This document shows positions 1 through 7,941 of a stretch of 8,051 nt of DNA, piece after piece. The DNA is from an uncultured Selenomonadaceae bacterium. GTDB taxonomy: Bacteria; Bacillota_C; Negativicutes; Selenomonadales; Selenomonadaceae. A program made the position numbers and the translations under genes. Positions within the stretch are counted from its first letter, which is position 1, and each line of letters opens with the position of its first letter. The notes under the pieces were generated by a model that was not told the origin of the DNA, searched no databases, and was given only the letters and a program-made list of their open reading frames with translations. The stretch is taken from assembly GCA_946402475.1 (NCBI GenBank), contig CAMIWP010000041.1, forward strand, positions 1-8,051, given 5' to 3'.

Positions 1-50
1 TTTTTCGACAGTTTCTGATGGATTCGGTTCCTAAGGTGAGTATATGGTTT

Positions 51-55
51 GGGGG
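51..55 (+). promoter_or_regulatory. Likely ribosome binding site of the ATPase gene
   Basis: A GGGGG run lies 7 bases before the ATG at 63. It supports that start over the in-frame ATG at 18, which is preceded by a T/C-rich stretch without purine-rich pairing potential. The match to AGGAGG is only partial, so the support is moderate. Confidence 0.45.
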
Positions 56-62
56 CAAATGT

Positions 63-1571
63 ATGGGACAGGCATTATTGGAAATGCGGCAGATCGACAA
101 GGTGTTTCCCGGTGTGCGAGCCCTGTCGAAAGTGGATTTTACCCTGCACGCGGGGGAGATTCACTCCCTGATGGGAGAGAACGGCGCGGGAAAGTCCACC
201 CTTGTCAAGGTATTGACCGGCGTTTACCAGCGGGACGGCGGAACGATCCGTCTGGATGGCAAGGAAATCTCCCCGCGGACGCCGAAGGAAGCGCAGGAAT
301 GCGGAATTTCCACGGTGTATCAGGAAGTCAATCTCTGCGCGAATCTGAGCGTGGCGGAGAATATCTTTATCGGCAGGGAGCCGAGGAAATTCGGGTTCAT
401 CGATTGGAAGACCATTCACCGGAGATCGGCGGAGCTCCTTTCTCGCCTGAACATTGACATTGACGTGACGAAGACGTTGGATCACTACTCCGTGGCAATC
501 CAGCAGATGATCGCCATTGCCCGGGCGGTGGATGTATCCGCGAAGATCCTGATTCTGGACGAGCCGACATCCAGCCTTGATGAGCAGGAGACGCAGCGTC
601 TGTTTGCCATCATTCGCCAGCTTCAAAAGCAGGGCATGGGCATTATTTTCATCTCTCATTTCCTCGAACAGATCTACGATCTTTGCGACCACATCACGGT
701 GTTGCGGAACGGCGAGCTCGTCGGCGCGTACGAGGTGGCGAAGCTGCCGAAGCTGGAACTCATTGCGAAGATGGTGGGCAAGAATCTCGACGACGTGAAG
801 GATATGGACAAACAGGCGGAAAAGAGCACGCCCTCCGAGGAAGTGTTCCTCTCTGCGGATCACATAGCCGCGACGGGGCAGATCATCGATGTTGACCTGA
901 AGATCCGAAAGGGCGAGGTGATCGGCCTGGCCGGGCTTCTGGGCTCCGGGCGCACGGAAACGGCAGAGATGATTTTCGGCGTCCATCCGGCGGAGCAGGG
1001 AGAAATCAAGGTAAAGGAACAGAGCGTGTCCTTGAGGAATCCCATGGATGCTATGAAGAAAAAAATCGCCTTTTGCCCGGAGGATCGCAAGGTGGCCGGC
1101 ATCATCGGGGATCTTTCCGTGCGGGAAAACGTGATTTTGGCTCTCCAGGCCAAGAACGGCATGTTCAACCACATATCCACCAAGGAGCAGGAAAAACTCG
1201 CGGATGAGTACATCAAGCTCCTTCGCATCAAGGTATCCGACCGGGAGCAGCTCATCAAGAATCTCTCGGGCGGCAACCAGCAAAAAGTCATCATTGCCCG
1301 CTGGCTGGCGACCCATCCCGAGCTCCTCATTCTGGACGAGCCGACCCGGGGCATTGACGTAGGCACCAAGACGGAAATCCAGAAGATGGCCGTGGAACTC
1401 GCAAAGAAGGAAGGCATGTCCGTGGTCTTCATCTCCAGCGAGATGGACGAGATGACGCGCACCTGCACCAAGCTCATCGTCATGCGGGATCGGCGCAAGG
1501 TGGCCGAGCTTGAGGGCGATGACATTGATTCCGAGCACGTGATGAAGGCGATTGCAGGAGGTGCGGCGTAA
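63..1571 (+). CDS. ytfR: Sugar ABC transporter ATP-binding protein, YtfR/GafB type (furanose/arabinose importer)
   Basis: This 502-residue protein is the double-domain cytoplasmic ATPase that powers a monosaccharide importer (RbsA/MglA superfamily). The first domain has Walker A GENGAGKST at 38-46, Q-loop Q87, a degenerate signature SVAIQQ at 143-148, Walker B ILILDEPTSSL at 162-172 and switch H199. The second domain has GLLGSGRTE at 291-299 in place of Walker A (no lysine), the family motif CPEDRK at 338-343, a good signature LSGGNQQK at 401-408 and Walker B LLILDEPTRGIDVG at 421-434. The switch histidine is replaced by serine (ISSE, 457-460). Stretches such as TVYQEVNL, FIGREP and GLLGSGRTETAE match what I remember of E. 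coli YtfR better than RbsA or AraG. I chose the ATG at 63 because the next in-frame ATG upstream, at 18, adds 15 residues unlike the family and has no ribosome binding site. The two permease genes follow directly. Function as a sugar importer ATPase is near certain; substrate is inferred from neighbours. Confidence 0.93.
   Translation: MGQALLEMRQIDKVFPGVRALSKVDFTLHAGEIHSLMGENGAGKSTLVKVLTGVYQRDGGTIRLDGKEISPRTPKEAQECGISTVYQEVNLCANLSVAENIFIGREPRKFGFIDWKTIHRRSAELLSRLNIDIDVTKTLDHYSVAIQQMIAIARAVDVSAKILILDEPTSSLDEQETQRLFAIIRQLQKQGMGIIFISHFLEQIYDLCDHITVLRNGELVGAYEVAKLPKLELIAKMVGKNLDDVKDMDKQAEKSTPSEEVFLSADHIAATGQIIDVDLKIRKGEVIGLAGLLGSGRTETAEMIFGVHPAEQGEIKVKEQSVSLRNPMDAMKKKIAFCPEDRKVAGIIGDLSVRENVILALQAKNGMFNHISTKEQEKLADEYIKLLRIKVSDREQLIKNLSGGNQQKVIIARWLATHPELLILDEPTRGIDVGTKTEIQKMAVELAKKEGMSVVFISSEMDEMTRTCTKLIVMRDRRKVAELEGDDIDSEHVMKAIAGGAA
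1556..1563 (+). promoter_or_regulatory. Strong ribosome binding site of the first permease, inside the ATPase gene end
   Basis: AGGAGGTG is a near-perfect anti-16S match sitting in the last codons of the ATPase gene, with its AGGAGG core 9 bases before the permease ATG at 1571. The ATPase stop TAA and the permease start share one base (TAATG), so the two genes are probably translationally coupled. Confidence 0.8.
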
Positions 1572-2623
1572 TGGGAAAATTGAAAGAGTTTACGTCTAGT
1601 TCCCTGTTTCTTCCCGTGGTGGCCCTTGCCGTCCTGTTGATCTTCAACACGATCTTCGTGGAGGGGTTCCTGAGCATCCAGCTGACGGAGGACGGACGGC
1701 TTTACGGGCGGCTCATTGATATTCTGAACCGTTCCAGCTCCCTGGTGATCCTGTCCCTCGGCATGACCTTCGTCATCGCCACGAGCGGCATTGATATTTC
1801 CGTGGGCGCGGTGGTGGCCATTTCCGCCGCTGTGGCCTGTTCCCTGATCGGCGGACGCGGCGACGGCGTGGCGGAGACTCCCATGATCCTCGCGATTCTC
1901 GCCTCGATCTGCATCGGTGTGCTCTGCGGCCTTTGGAACGGTCTGCTCGTGGCAAAATTCAAGATCCAGGCGGTGGTGGCAACCCTCATTCTCATGACGG
2001 CGGGGCGCGGTATTGCCCAGCTCATGACGGAGGGGCAGATCATCACCGTGTACTACAAGCCCTTCAGCTACATCGCGGGCGTGATTCCGGGAAACATTCT
2101 CCCGACGAATATTTTCATCGCCTTGGGCATGGTGCTCCTGGTGGTATTCCTCATGAAGAAGACCAGTATCGGGCTCTTTGTGCAGTCCGTGGGCATCAAT
2201 CCGACCGCCAGCCGCTTTACGGGAATCAACGTGACCATGGTGCTCTTTCTCGTCTATGCCTTTTCCGGCTTTTGCGCGGGCGTGTCGGGACTGATCGAGA
2301 GTTCCCTCATCCGCGCTGCGGATGCCAACAATGCGGGACTGAACATGGAGATGGATGCGATTCTCGCCGTGGCTCTCGGGGGGACGCTTCTTTCCGGCGG
2401 AAAGTTCTACATCGGCGGTTCCGTGATCGGCGCCATTACGATCCAGACCCTGACGACGACCATGTACGCGTTGGGCGTGTCGGCGGACCAGCTCCCCGTG
2501 GTGAAGGCGATTGCCGTTATCATCATCTGCCTGATCCAGTCCAAGCGCTGCCAGGAAATCTTTGACAAGTGGAAAGCAAAGACCTTTTCCTCTGACGGGG
2601 CCGACAGAAAGGTTGTGGGATAG
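1571..2623 (+). CDS. ytfT: Sugar ABC transporter permease, YtfT/GafC type
   Basis: This 350-residue inner-membrane protein is one of two non-identical permeases of the importer, in the branched-chain/ribose permease family (BPD_transp_2). It shows about 8-10 hydrophobic segments, for example roughly 12-30, 57-95, 106-127, 178-195, 222-242 and 307-322. The family hallmark SGIDISVGAVVA lies at 72-83. The ATPase-contacting loop is around SVGINPTASRFTGIN (206-220). DGRLYGRLIDILNR (41-54), ATLILMTAGRGIAQL (137-151) and ADANNAGLNMEMDAILAV (250-267) are the stretches that, from memory, place it with E. coli YtfT rather than RbsC or AraH. The start overlaps the ATPase stop by one base and has a strong ribosome binding site. 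Length is normal for the family. Permease identity is very secure; the substrate (arabinose, possibly furanose) is inferred from the operon. Confidence 0.92.
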   Translation: MGKLKEFTSSSLFLPVVALAVLLIFNTIFVEGFLSIQLTEDGRLYGRLIDILNRSSSLVILSLGMTFVIATSGIDISVGAVVAISAAVACSLIGGRGDGVAETPMILAILASICIGVLCGLWNGLLVAKFKIQAVVATLILMTAGRGIAQLMTEGQIITVYYKPFSYIAGVIPGNILPTNIFIALGMVLLVVFLMKKTSIGLFVQSVGINPTASRFTGINVTMVLFLVYAFSGFCAGVSGLIESSLIRAADANNAGLNMEMDAILAVALGGTLLSGGKFYIGGSVIGAITIQTLTTTMYALGVSADQLPVVKAIAVIIICLIQSKRCQEIFDKWKAKTFSSDGADRKVVG

Positions 2624-2625
2624 GC

Positions 2626-3663
2626 ATGAAAAACAAGCTGGCAAATCTCGTGGCGTCGCAGTATTTTTCCTTTATGGTCACGGTGGCGCTCTTTATCATC
2701 CTCTACGCCGTCGGCATCGCCATGTACAAGGGGTTCATGCGTCCCCAGGTGTTCCTGAACCTCTTCATCGACAATGCGGCGCTCATCGTTGTGACGGTGG
2801 GTATTACCTTCACCCTGCTCATCGGGGGGATCGACCTGTCCGTGGGCGCCGTGGTGGCGCTGTGCTGCATGATTTTGGCTTGGCTTTTGGCCAATACAAC
2901 GGTTCCCGTGGGCCTTGCGGTTCTCGGCGTGCTCCTTCTCGGCACCGTGTTTGGCTGTTTGCAGGGGTATATCATCACGAAGTTCGACCTCCAGCCCTTC
3001 ATCATCACGCTGGCGGGGATGTTCTTCTGCCGCGGCATGACGGCGGTCATATCCCGGGATACCATTACCATCGAGAACGAGACCTATGTTGCCTTGGCAA
3101 GCTATCGCATTGATCTCGGCTTCGGTTTCATCTCCGTGGGGACGGTCATTGCGATTCTCACCATGGTCATTGCGGCGATTGTGCTGGGCTATACGAAATT
3201 CGGGCGGACGGTTTTTGCCATCGGCGGCAACGAGTCTTCCGCCTCTCTCATGGGATTGCCCGTGTTCCGCACGAAGGTCATGGTGTATACCATCAGCGGC
3301 TTCTGCTCGGCATTGGGAGGCGTCGCCTATTCCCTGATCATGCTCACGGGCTACAATCTGCACGGGCTGGGCATGGAGATGGACGCCATCGCGTCCTCCG
3401 TCATCGGCGGCACTCTTCTGACCGGCGGCGTGGGATTCATTCCCGGCACCCTTTTCGGCGTGCTCATCCAAGGCGTGATTCTCACCTTCATCAATTTCCA
3501 GGGAACCCTTTCCGCATGGTGGACGAAGATCGTCGTCGGGGCGTTGCTCTGCGTGTTCATCATCATGCAGGCCTTTATCACCGAGCAGAAATCCAGGATC
3601 TCTTCCAGCAGTTCCATGCAGGGAAAGAAAAAGAAAGATTCTGCGTCTGCCAATCCCGCGTGA
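2626..3663 (+). CDS. yjfF: Sugar ABC transporter permease, YjfF/GafD type
   Basis: This 345-residue inner-membrane protein is the second permease and probably pairs with the preceding one. It carries the family hallmark GGIDLSVGAVVAL at 67-79 and the ATPase-contacting loop AIGGNESSASLMGLPV at 198-213. About ten hydrophobic segments are visible, for example 13-33, 50-66, 94-116, 172-188 and 302-317. LQPFIITLAGMFFCRGM (122-138), MDAIASSVIGGTLLTGGVG (252-270) and GTLSAWWTKI (293-302) match E. coli YjfF as I remember it and separate it from the YtfT type. The gene starts 2 bases after its neighbour's stop; GGGA at 2617-2620 may serve as a weak ribosome binding site, so expression may rely on coupling. 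The last ~25 residues are unusual: a serine run (326-330), then KKKK and a small polar end, presumably a cytoplasmic tail. Function is secure; substrate is inferred. Confidence 0.92.
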   Translation: MKNKLANLVASQYFSFMVTVALFIILYAVGIAMYKGFMRPQVFLNLFIDNAALIVVTVGITFTLLIGGIDLSVGAVVALCCMILAWLLANTTVPVGLAVLGVLLLGTVFGCLQGYIITKFDLQPFIITLAGMFFCRGMTAVISRDTITIENETYVALASYRIDLGFGFISVGTVIAILTMVIAAIVLGYTKFGRTVFAIGGNESSASLMGLPVFRTKVMVYTISGFCSALGGVAYSLIMLTGYNLHGLGMEMDAIASSVIGGTLLTGGVGFIPGTLFGVLIQGVILTFINFQGTLSAWWTKIVVGALLCVFIIMQAFITEQKSRISSSSSMQGKKKKDSASANPA

Positions 3664-3718
3664 GGTCGTCGGGGGTTTCCGCAGAAAAGTTTTCCATGGG
3701 AGAAAGGGGATCTGAGGC

Positions 3719-4771
3719 ATGGCAGACAGCAAGAGGCGGAGCTTTGGCAAGCTGCGCGACGGGCGGGACATCGAGGAATTTGCTCTCACCAACGCCAGGG
3801 GCACGTCAGCGCGATTCATCAGCTACGGCGCGCGGCTGGTTTCCTTGGCGATAAAGAACGGGGACGGTGCTCCGGTCGACGTGATCTTGGGCTACGCTGA
3901 CATTGACGCATATCAAAAGGATGACAAGTTCATGGGAGCGATCGCCGGCCGACACGCCAACCGCATTGCCGGAGCGGAATTTTCCTTGAACGGCAAGACC
4001 TTCCGGCTCGCGAAAAATGACGGCAGGAATCATCTTCACGGCGGCAAGGAGGGATTCGACAAAAAAGTCTGGGATGGAAAGATCGAGGACGGCACGCTGG
4101 TTTTCACTTATACCAGCCCCGACGGGGAAGAGAACTATCCCGGCGAGCTCGTGGCCAAGGTTCGCTACACGCTGTCGGAGGAAGACGAGCTCATCATCGA
4201 CTATGAGGCGGTGACGGATGCGGATACCGTATGCAATCTCACCAATCACTCCTATTTCAATTTGGATGGTTTCGGGTGCGGCGACATCGGGAAGCATAAC
4301 ATGCAGATCTTCGCCGATCGGTATACGGCGGCGGATTCCGAGCTCTTGCCGGATGGCCGCATTCTTCCCGTGGAGGGCACGCCCCTTGATTTCAGGGAGC
4401 CGACGCCCATCGGCGCGCACATCGACGATGACTGCGAAGCGCTCAGAAACGGTCATGGTTACGATCATAACTGGTGCATAAAGAGGGAGGATGACGGCGA
4501 GCTCGTGAGGGCGGCATTGGTGGAAGCCGCTTCCAGCGGCATTGCCATGGAAGTTTTCACCACATCGCCGGGGATGCAGTTCTACAGCGGCAATTTCCTC
4601 AATGCTGACCTCGTGGGAAAGGACGGCGTGAAATTTCCCTACCGCAGCGGTTTCTGCCTGGAGACGCAGTATTATCCCAATGCCCTGGCGAACCCGGACT
4701 TCCCGCAGCCGATCCTGCGTCGCGGGGAAGTTTGGAAAGCGCGGACGGTATACGCATTCAAAAAGAGATAA
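3719..4771 (+). CDS. galM: Aldose 1-epimerase (mutarotase, GalM family)
   Basis: This 350-residue protein catalyses interconversion of the alpha and beta anomers of an aldose in the cytoplasm. Family landmarks are in the right order: GRHANRI at 77-83, NHLHGG at 104-109 with catalytic H107, TNHSYFNL at 175-182 with the second catalytic histidine H177, DGRILPV at 212-218, YDHNW at 248-252, and GFCLETQYYPNA at 311-322 with catalytic base E315. Length is typical for bacterial GalM (about 340-350). No signal peptide is visible. The start is supported by AAAGGGG at 3703-3709, 9 bases before the ATG. It lies 55 bases after the permease genes and 13 bases before the kinase. The expected role here is to feed the isomerase with the anomer it uses, so L-arabinose is the likely substrate. 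GalM enzymes also act on galactose and glucose, so the sequence alone does not fix the substrate. Confidence 0.92.
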   Translation: MADSKRRSFGKLRDGRDIEEFALTNARGTSARFISYGARLVSLAIKNGDGAPVDVILGYADIDAYQKDDKFMGAIAGRHANRIAGAEFSLNGKTFRLAKNDGRNHLHGGKEGFDKKVWDGKIEDGTLVFTYTSPDGEENYPGELVAKVRYTLSEEDELIIDYEAVTDADTVCNLTNHSYFNLDGFGCGDIGKHNMQIFADRYTAADSELLPDGRILPVEGTPLDFREPTPIGAHIDDDCEALRNGHGYDHNWCIKREDDGELVRAALVEAASSGIAMEVFTTSPGMQFYSGNFLNADLVGKDGVKFPYRSGFCLETQYYPNALANPDFPQPILRRGEVWKARTVYAFKKR

Positions 4772-4776
4772 GGAGG
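4771..4776 (+). promoter_or_regulatory. Ribosome binding site that fixes the kinase start
   Basis: AGGAGG begins on the last base of the mutarotase stop codon and lies 8 bases before the ATG at 4785. It makes that ATG the start rather than in-frame ATG codons upstream such as 4680, which would overlap the mutarotase gene and add an arginine-rich, family-unlike extension. Overlap with the stop suggests translational coupling. Confidence 0.85.
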
Positions 4777-4784
4777 ACAGAGCA

Positions 4785-6386
4785 ATGGATTTATCCGAAG
4801 CAGTCAAGGCAATTCAATCCGGGAAAACGGCTCTTGGCATCGAGCTGGGGTCGACGCGCATCAAGGCGGTACTTGTGGCGAACGGTTGCGAAACATTGGC
4901 CTCGGGCAGCTGCAATTGGGAAAACCAGTTCAAGGACGGGGTTTGGACGTACGGACTCTCCGATGTTTGGAACGGTGTACAGGCCTGCTACGCGGATCTC
5001 GTCAAGGATGTTGCATCGCGCTACGATGTGCAGCTTGAGACCATCGGCGCCATTGGCATCAGCGCCATGATGCACGGTTATCTGGCCTTTGACAAAGAGG
5101 GGGGCCAGCTGGCGGAGTTCCGGACCTGGCGCAACAATATCACGGGAGACGCGGCAAGCGCGCTCACCGAGGAACTTCAGTTCAATATCCCGCAGCGTTG
5201 GAGCATTGCCCATCTTTATCAGGCGATCCTGAAGGGCGAGGAACACGTGAAGAAACTGGATTTTCTCACGACATTGGCGGGCTATGTGCATTGGAAACTG
5301 AGCGGGGAAAAGGTCCTTGGCATAGGCGATGCCTCCGGCATGTTCCCCGTTGACGAGTCCTCGGGAGATTATGACAAGGAAAGGCTTGCTCGCTTCAACG
5401 GACTGGAGAAGGTGAAGGCATATTCCTGGCGGCTGGAGGATGTATTGCCGAAGGTCCTGCGGGCGGGAACTTCCGCCGGGACGCTTACGGCAGAGGGGGC
5501 GAAACTCCTGGATCCCAGCGGCAAGTTGAAGCCGGGAGCGCTCATGGCACCTCCCGAAGGCGATGCCGGGACGGGAATGGTCAGTACGAACAGCGTGCGA
5601 AAGCGCACGGGGAACATTTCCGTCGGAACGTCGGCTTTCTCCATGAATGTTTTGGATGCGCCCCTCAAAAAGGTGCATGTGGACATCGACATCGTTACGA
5701 CGCCGGAGGGTGCTCCTGTGGCGATGGTTCATACGAACAACTGTTCCTCGGATCTGAATGCCTGGGTGAATCTCTTTGGCGAGGCCGCCCGGTCCCTCGG
5801 AGAAGAGGCGCCGCCGGACAAGCTCTACGCCGTGCTGTTGGAAAAGGCATTGGAGGCCGATAAGGACGCAGGGGGGCTCTTGAACTACAGTTCTCTTTCC
5901 GGCGAGAATATCACGCGGGTGGAGAAGGGACGGCCGCTGTTCATGCGCACGCCGAACAGTCGCATGAATCTTTCGAATTTCATGCTGGCGCAGCTTTACG
6001 GGGCCTTTGCGCCGCTGAAGATCGGCATGGATATTCTCACGCAGGAGGAAAATGTCACCACGGATGTGATGATCGCCCAAGGCGGCCTGTTCAAGACACC
6101 GGTGGTCGCGCAGCAGACGTTGGCCGACATGCTGGGAATGCCGATCACCGTGATGAAGACCGCCGGGGAAGGCGGCGCGTGGGGCATGGCTGTCCTTGCG
6201 TCCTACGCAAAGGATGCCATGGGATTGACCCTTTCCGACTTCCTTGATCAGCATGTGTTCAAGCAAGCGGAGAGCGAGACGCTTGCGCCGACCCAGGAGG
6301 GGAGGAAGGGCGCCCAGGCCTTTATCTCCGCCTATCGGAAGGGGCTTGTCGCCGAGCATGCCGCCGGAGCTGTGGAGGATTATTGA
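4785..6386 (+). CDS. FGGY-family carbohydrate kinase, probable L-ribulokinase (Bacteroides/Clostridium type)
   Basis: This 533-residue cytoplasmic kinase most likely phosphorylates L-ribulose, the product of the downstream isomerase, to L-ribulose 5-phosphate. It has the FGGY architecture. The N-terminal phosphate-binding loop is GIELGSTRIKAVL (18-30). The probable catalytic aspartate is D260 in PPEGDAGTGMV. The second phosphate loop is GNISVGTSAFSM (276-287). The C-terminal FGGY signature region is GGLFKTPVVAQQTLADMLGMP (433-453), followed by GEGGAWGMA (461-469). It does not read like classical AraB of E. coli. It resembles, from memory, kinases next to araA in Bacteroides and the non-orthologous ribulokinase AraK of Clostridium, often annotated only as xylulokinase or ATPase. 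FGGY membership is secure. The ribulose specificity rests on context; xylulokinase is the main alternative. The gene lies 13 bases after the mutarotase and 65 bases before araA. Confidence 0.85.
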   Translation: MDLSEAVKAIQSGKTALGIELGSTRIKAVLVANGCETLASGSCNWENQFKDGVWTYGLSDVWNGVQACYADLVKDVASRYDVQLETIGAIGISAMMHGYLAFDKEGGQLAEFRTWRNNITGDAASALTEELQFNIPQRWSIAHLYQAILKGEEHVKKLDFLTTLAGYVHWKLSGEKVLGIGDASGMFPVDESSGDYDKERLARFNGLEKVKAYSWRLEDVLPKVLRAGTSAGTLTAEGAKLLDPSGKLKPGALMAPPEGDAGTGMVSTNSVRKRTGNISVGTSAFSMNVLDAPLKKVHVDIDIVTTPEGAPVAMVHTNNCSSDLNAWVNLFGEAARSLGEEAPPDKLYAVLLEKALEADKDAGGLLNYSSLSGENITRVEKGRPLFMRTPNSRMNLSNFMLAQLYGAFAPLKIGMDILTQEENVTTDVMIAQGGLFKTPVVAQQTLADMLGMPITVMKTAGEGGAWGMAVLASYAKDAMGLTLSDFLDQHVFKQAESETLAPTQEGRKGAQAFISAYRKGLVAEHAAGAVEDY

Positions 6387-6435
6387 GACTGCCCGCTGAG
6401 GGTAGGAAGTGAATCGTGTGTCATGTTGAGTCGGA

Positions 6436-6444
6436 AAGGAAGGG
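6436..6444 (+). promoter_or_regulatory. Ribosome binding site that fixes the araA start
   Basis: AAGGAAGGG lies 7 bases before the ATG at 6452. This start places the conserved WFV-GSQ-LYG segment at the same distance from the N-terminus as in E. coli AraA. An in-frame GTG at 6416 also has a purine-rich AGGAAG upstream but would add 12 residues unlike the family. Confidence 0.75.
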
Positions 6445-6451
6445 TTTGCCC

Positions 6452-7876
6452 ATGTTGAAGACCAAAGATTACGTATTCTGGTTTGTTGCCGGAAGCCAGT
6501 TCCTCTACGGTGAGGAGCAGCTCAGAAATGTGGCTCGCAATGCGGAGAGCGTTGTCAAGAAGCTCAACGAGAGCGGAAAGCTCCCCTATAAGATCGAGTG
6601 CAAGGGCGTGATGACCACAGCCGACGGCATTACCCAATTCATGAAGGACGTCAATTATCACGACGAGGTGGCAGGTGTCATCACCTGGATGCATACATTC
6701 TCTCCCGCGAAAAACTGGATTCGCGGCACGAAATTGTTACAAAAACCCCTGCTTCATCTCGCGACGCAGTATCTCGACAATATCCCCTACGACACCATCG
6801 ACTTTGACTACATGAATCTCAACCAGAGCGCCCACGGGGATCGGGAATATGGTTACCTGAACGCCCGCCTCGGCATCAACAATAAGATCGTTTACGGCTG
6901 GTGGGGCGATGAGGAAGTCCAGCAGGAGATTGCCTCCTGGCAGGATGTTGCCGTTGCCTACAATGAGAGCTTCCACATCAAGGTGTGCCGTTTCGGCGAT
7001 ACCATGCGGGATGTGGCGGTCACGGAGGGCGACAAGGTTGAGGCCCAGCTCCGCCTTGGCTGGACGGTTGACTATTGGCCCGTGGGCGATCTCGTCGAGG
7101 TCATCGACGCCGTTTCCGAGGGGGACATCGACAGGGAATTCGCGGCGCTGAAGGAGAAGTATACGCTCCATCCCCAGCACAACAGCGAGGAGAAATTCAC
7201 TTCTTCCGTCCGCTATCAGCTGCGGGAGTATCTCGGCATCAAGAAGTTCCTTGAGGATCGCGGCTATACCGCGTTCTGCACGAATTTCCAGGATCTCAAG
7301 GGCCTCAAGCAGCTTCCCGGCCTCGCCGTGCAGCTCCTGATGGCGGAGGGCTACGGATTCGGCGCGGAAGGAGACTGGAAGCATGCGGCTCTCACGAGAC
7401 TCCTGAAGATCATGGCGCATAATGACCGGACGGTGTTCATGGAGGATTACACCCTGGATCTTCGCAAGGGGCATGAGGCTATTCTGGGGGCGCACATGCT
7501 GGAGGTCGATCCCACCATTGCCAGCGACAAGCCGAAGGTCGAGGTGCATCCCCTTGGCATCGGCGGAAAGGACGATCCGGCGCGGCTGGTGTTCACCGGC
7601 TCCGACGGCGAAGGCGTCAATGTCACCATTGCCGACTTCCGCAACGGCTTCCGGATCATCAGCTATCCGGTCACCTGCCGCAAGGCGGAAGCCGAAACGC
7701 CCCACCTTCCCGTGGCAAAGCAGCTCTGGACGCCCAAGGTCGGCCTCAAGAAGGGAGCCACGGAGTGGATCAAGGCAGGGGGCGGACACCATACGGTTCT
7801 TTCCTTCCGCCTCACGGAAGAGCAGATCCATGATCTTGGTGTCATGTTTGGCGTAGACTTGGTGGAAATCTGCTGA
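6452..7876 (+). CDS. araA: L-arabinose isomerase
   Basis: This 474-residue cytoplasmic enzyme converts L-arabinose to L-ribulose with a divalent metal, usually manganese. The N-terminal family segment [12 protein letters not shown] is at 9-20. Active-site and metal residues are all present: E306 in [10 protein letters not shown]331 in FMEDYT, H348 in GAHMLEV and H447 in GGGHHT. They correspond to E306, E333, H350 and H450 of E. coli AraA. THE motif [11 protein letters not shown] (80-90) and the stretch [12 protein letters not shown] (124-135) are also characteristic. At 474 residues it is slightly shorter than the ~495-500 of E. coli or Bacillus enzymes, mostly from small internal and C-terminal differences, with nothing catalytic lost. 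It is the last gene of the run, and a strong terminator follows 65 bases later. Identity is secure and anchors the whole operon to L-arabinose. AraA enzymes can also act on D-galactose to give tagatose, which cannot be ruled out. Confidence 0.97.
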   Translation: MLKTKDYVFWFVAGSQFLYGEEQLRNVARNAESVVKKLNESGKLPYKIECKGVMTTADGITQFMKDVNYHDEVAGVITWMHTFSPAKNWIRGTKLLQKPLLHLATQYLDNIPYDTIDFDYMNLNQSAHGDREYGYLNARLGINNKIVYGWWGDEEVQQEIASWQDVAVAYNESFHIKVCRFGDTMRDVAVTEGDKVEAQLRLGWTVDYWPVGDLVEVIDAVSEGDIDREFAALKEKYTLHPQHNSEEKFTSSVRYQLREYLGIKKFLEDRGYTAFCTNFQDLKGLKQLPGLAVQLLMAEGYGFGAEGDWKHAALTRLLKIMAHNDRTVFMEDYTLDLRKGHEAILGAHMLEVDPTIASDKPKVEVHPLGIGGKDDPARLVFTGSDGEGVNVTIADFRNGFRIISYPVTCRKAEAETPHLPVAKQLWTPKVGLKKGATEWIKAGGGHHTVLSFRLTEEQIHDLGVMFGVDLVEIC

Positions 7877-7941
7877 GGCTGTTGACGTTTTCTGTGGCAT
7901 AGCCGAACAGAATCGTTTTCCTTTTCGAGAAATCAAACAGA

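Noticed and set aside
1..5. T run at the left edge as the tail of an upstream terminator
   Set aside because: The stem would lie outside the window, and five T alone are not evidence.
1..34. Possible C-terminal end of an upstream gene (frames ending at TGA 16-18 or TAA 32-34)
   Set aside because: Two frames give ends of only 5 or 10 codons with nothing recognisable, so the upstream gene (expected to be the binding protein) cannot be called.
44..457. Plus-strand frame starting at ATG 44, with AAGG 7 bases upstream
   Set aside because: Despite a plausible ribosome binding site, the product is out of frame with the ATPase and has no family features. It also overlaps the conserved Walker A region.
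75..1538. Long minus-strand open frame (487 codons) opposite the ATPase gene
   Set aside because: It is a shadow of a GC-biased gene. The sequence is rich in H, R, L and D with no family motifs, and the + strand gene is unmistakable.
860..2644. 594-codon minus-strand open frame across the ATPase-permease junction
   Set aside because: It crosses two secure genes, has low-complexity HGEDR composition and no recognisable domain. The same applies to the long antisense frames at 2407-3819, 3806-4807, 4791-6359 and 6737-7954.
3690..3704. Weak hairpin TTTTCC-ATG-GGAGAA before the mutarotase gene
   Set aside because: Six pairs including a wobble, a 3-base loop and no T run. It is too weak to call a terminator or switch.
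6387..6451. 65-base gap between kinase and araA as a promoter or regulatory region
   Set aside because: I see no convincing -35/-10 pair, operator palindrome or hairpin; only the araA ribosome binding site is supported.
6423..6458. Short leader peptide frame (11 codons) whose TGA overlaps the araA start
   Set aside because: It has no arabinose-type regulatory codon pattern and no attenuator hairpin follows. Chance short frames are common.
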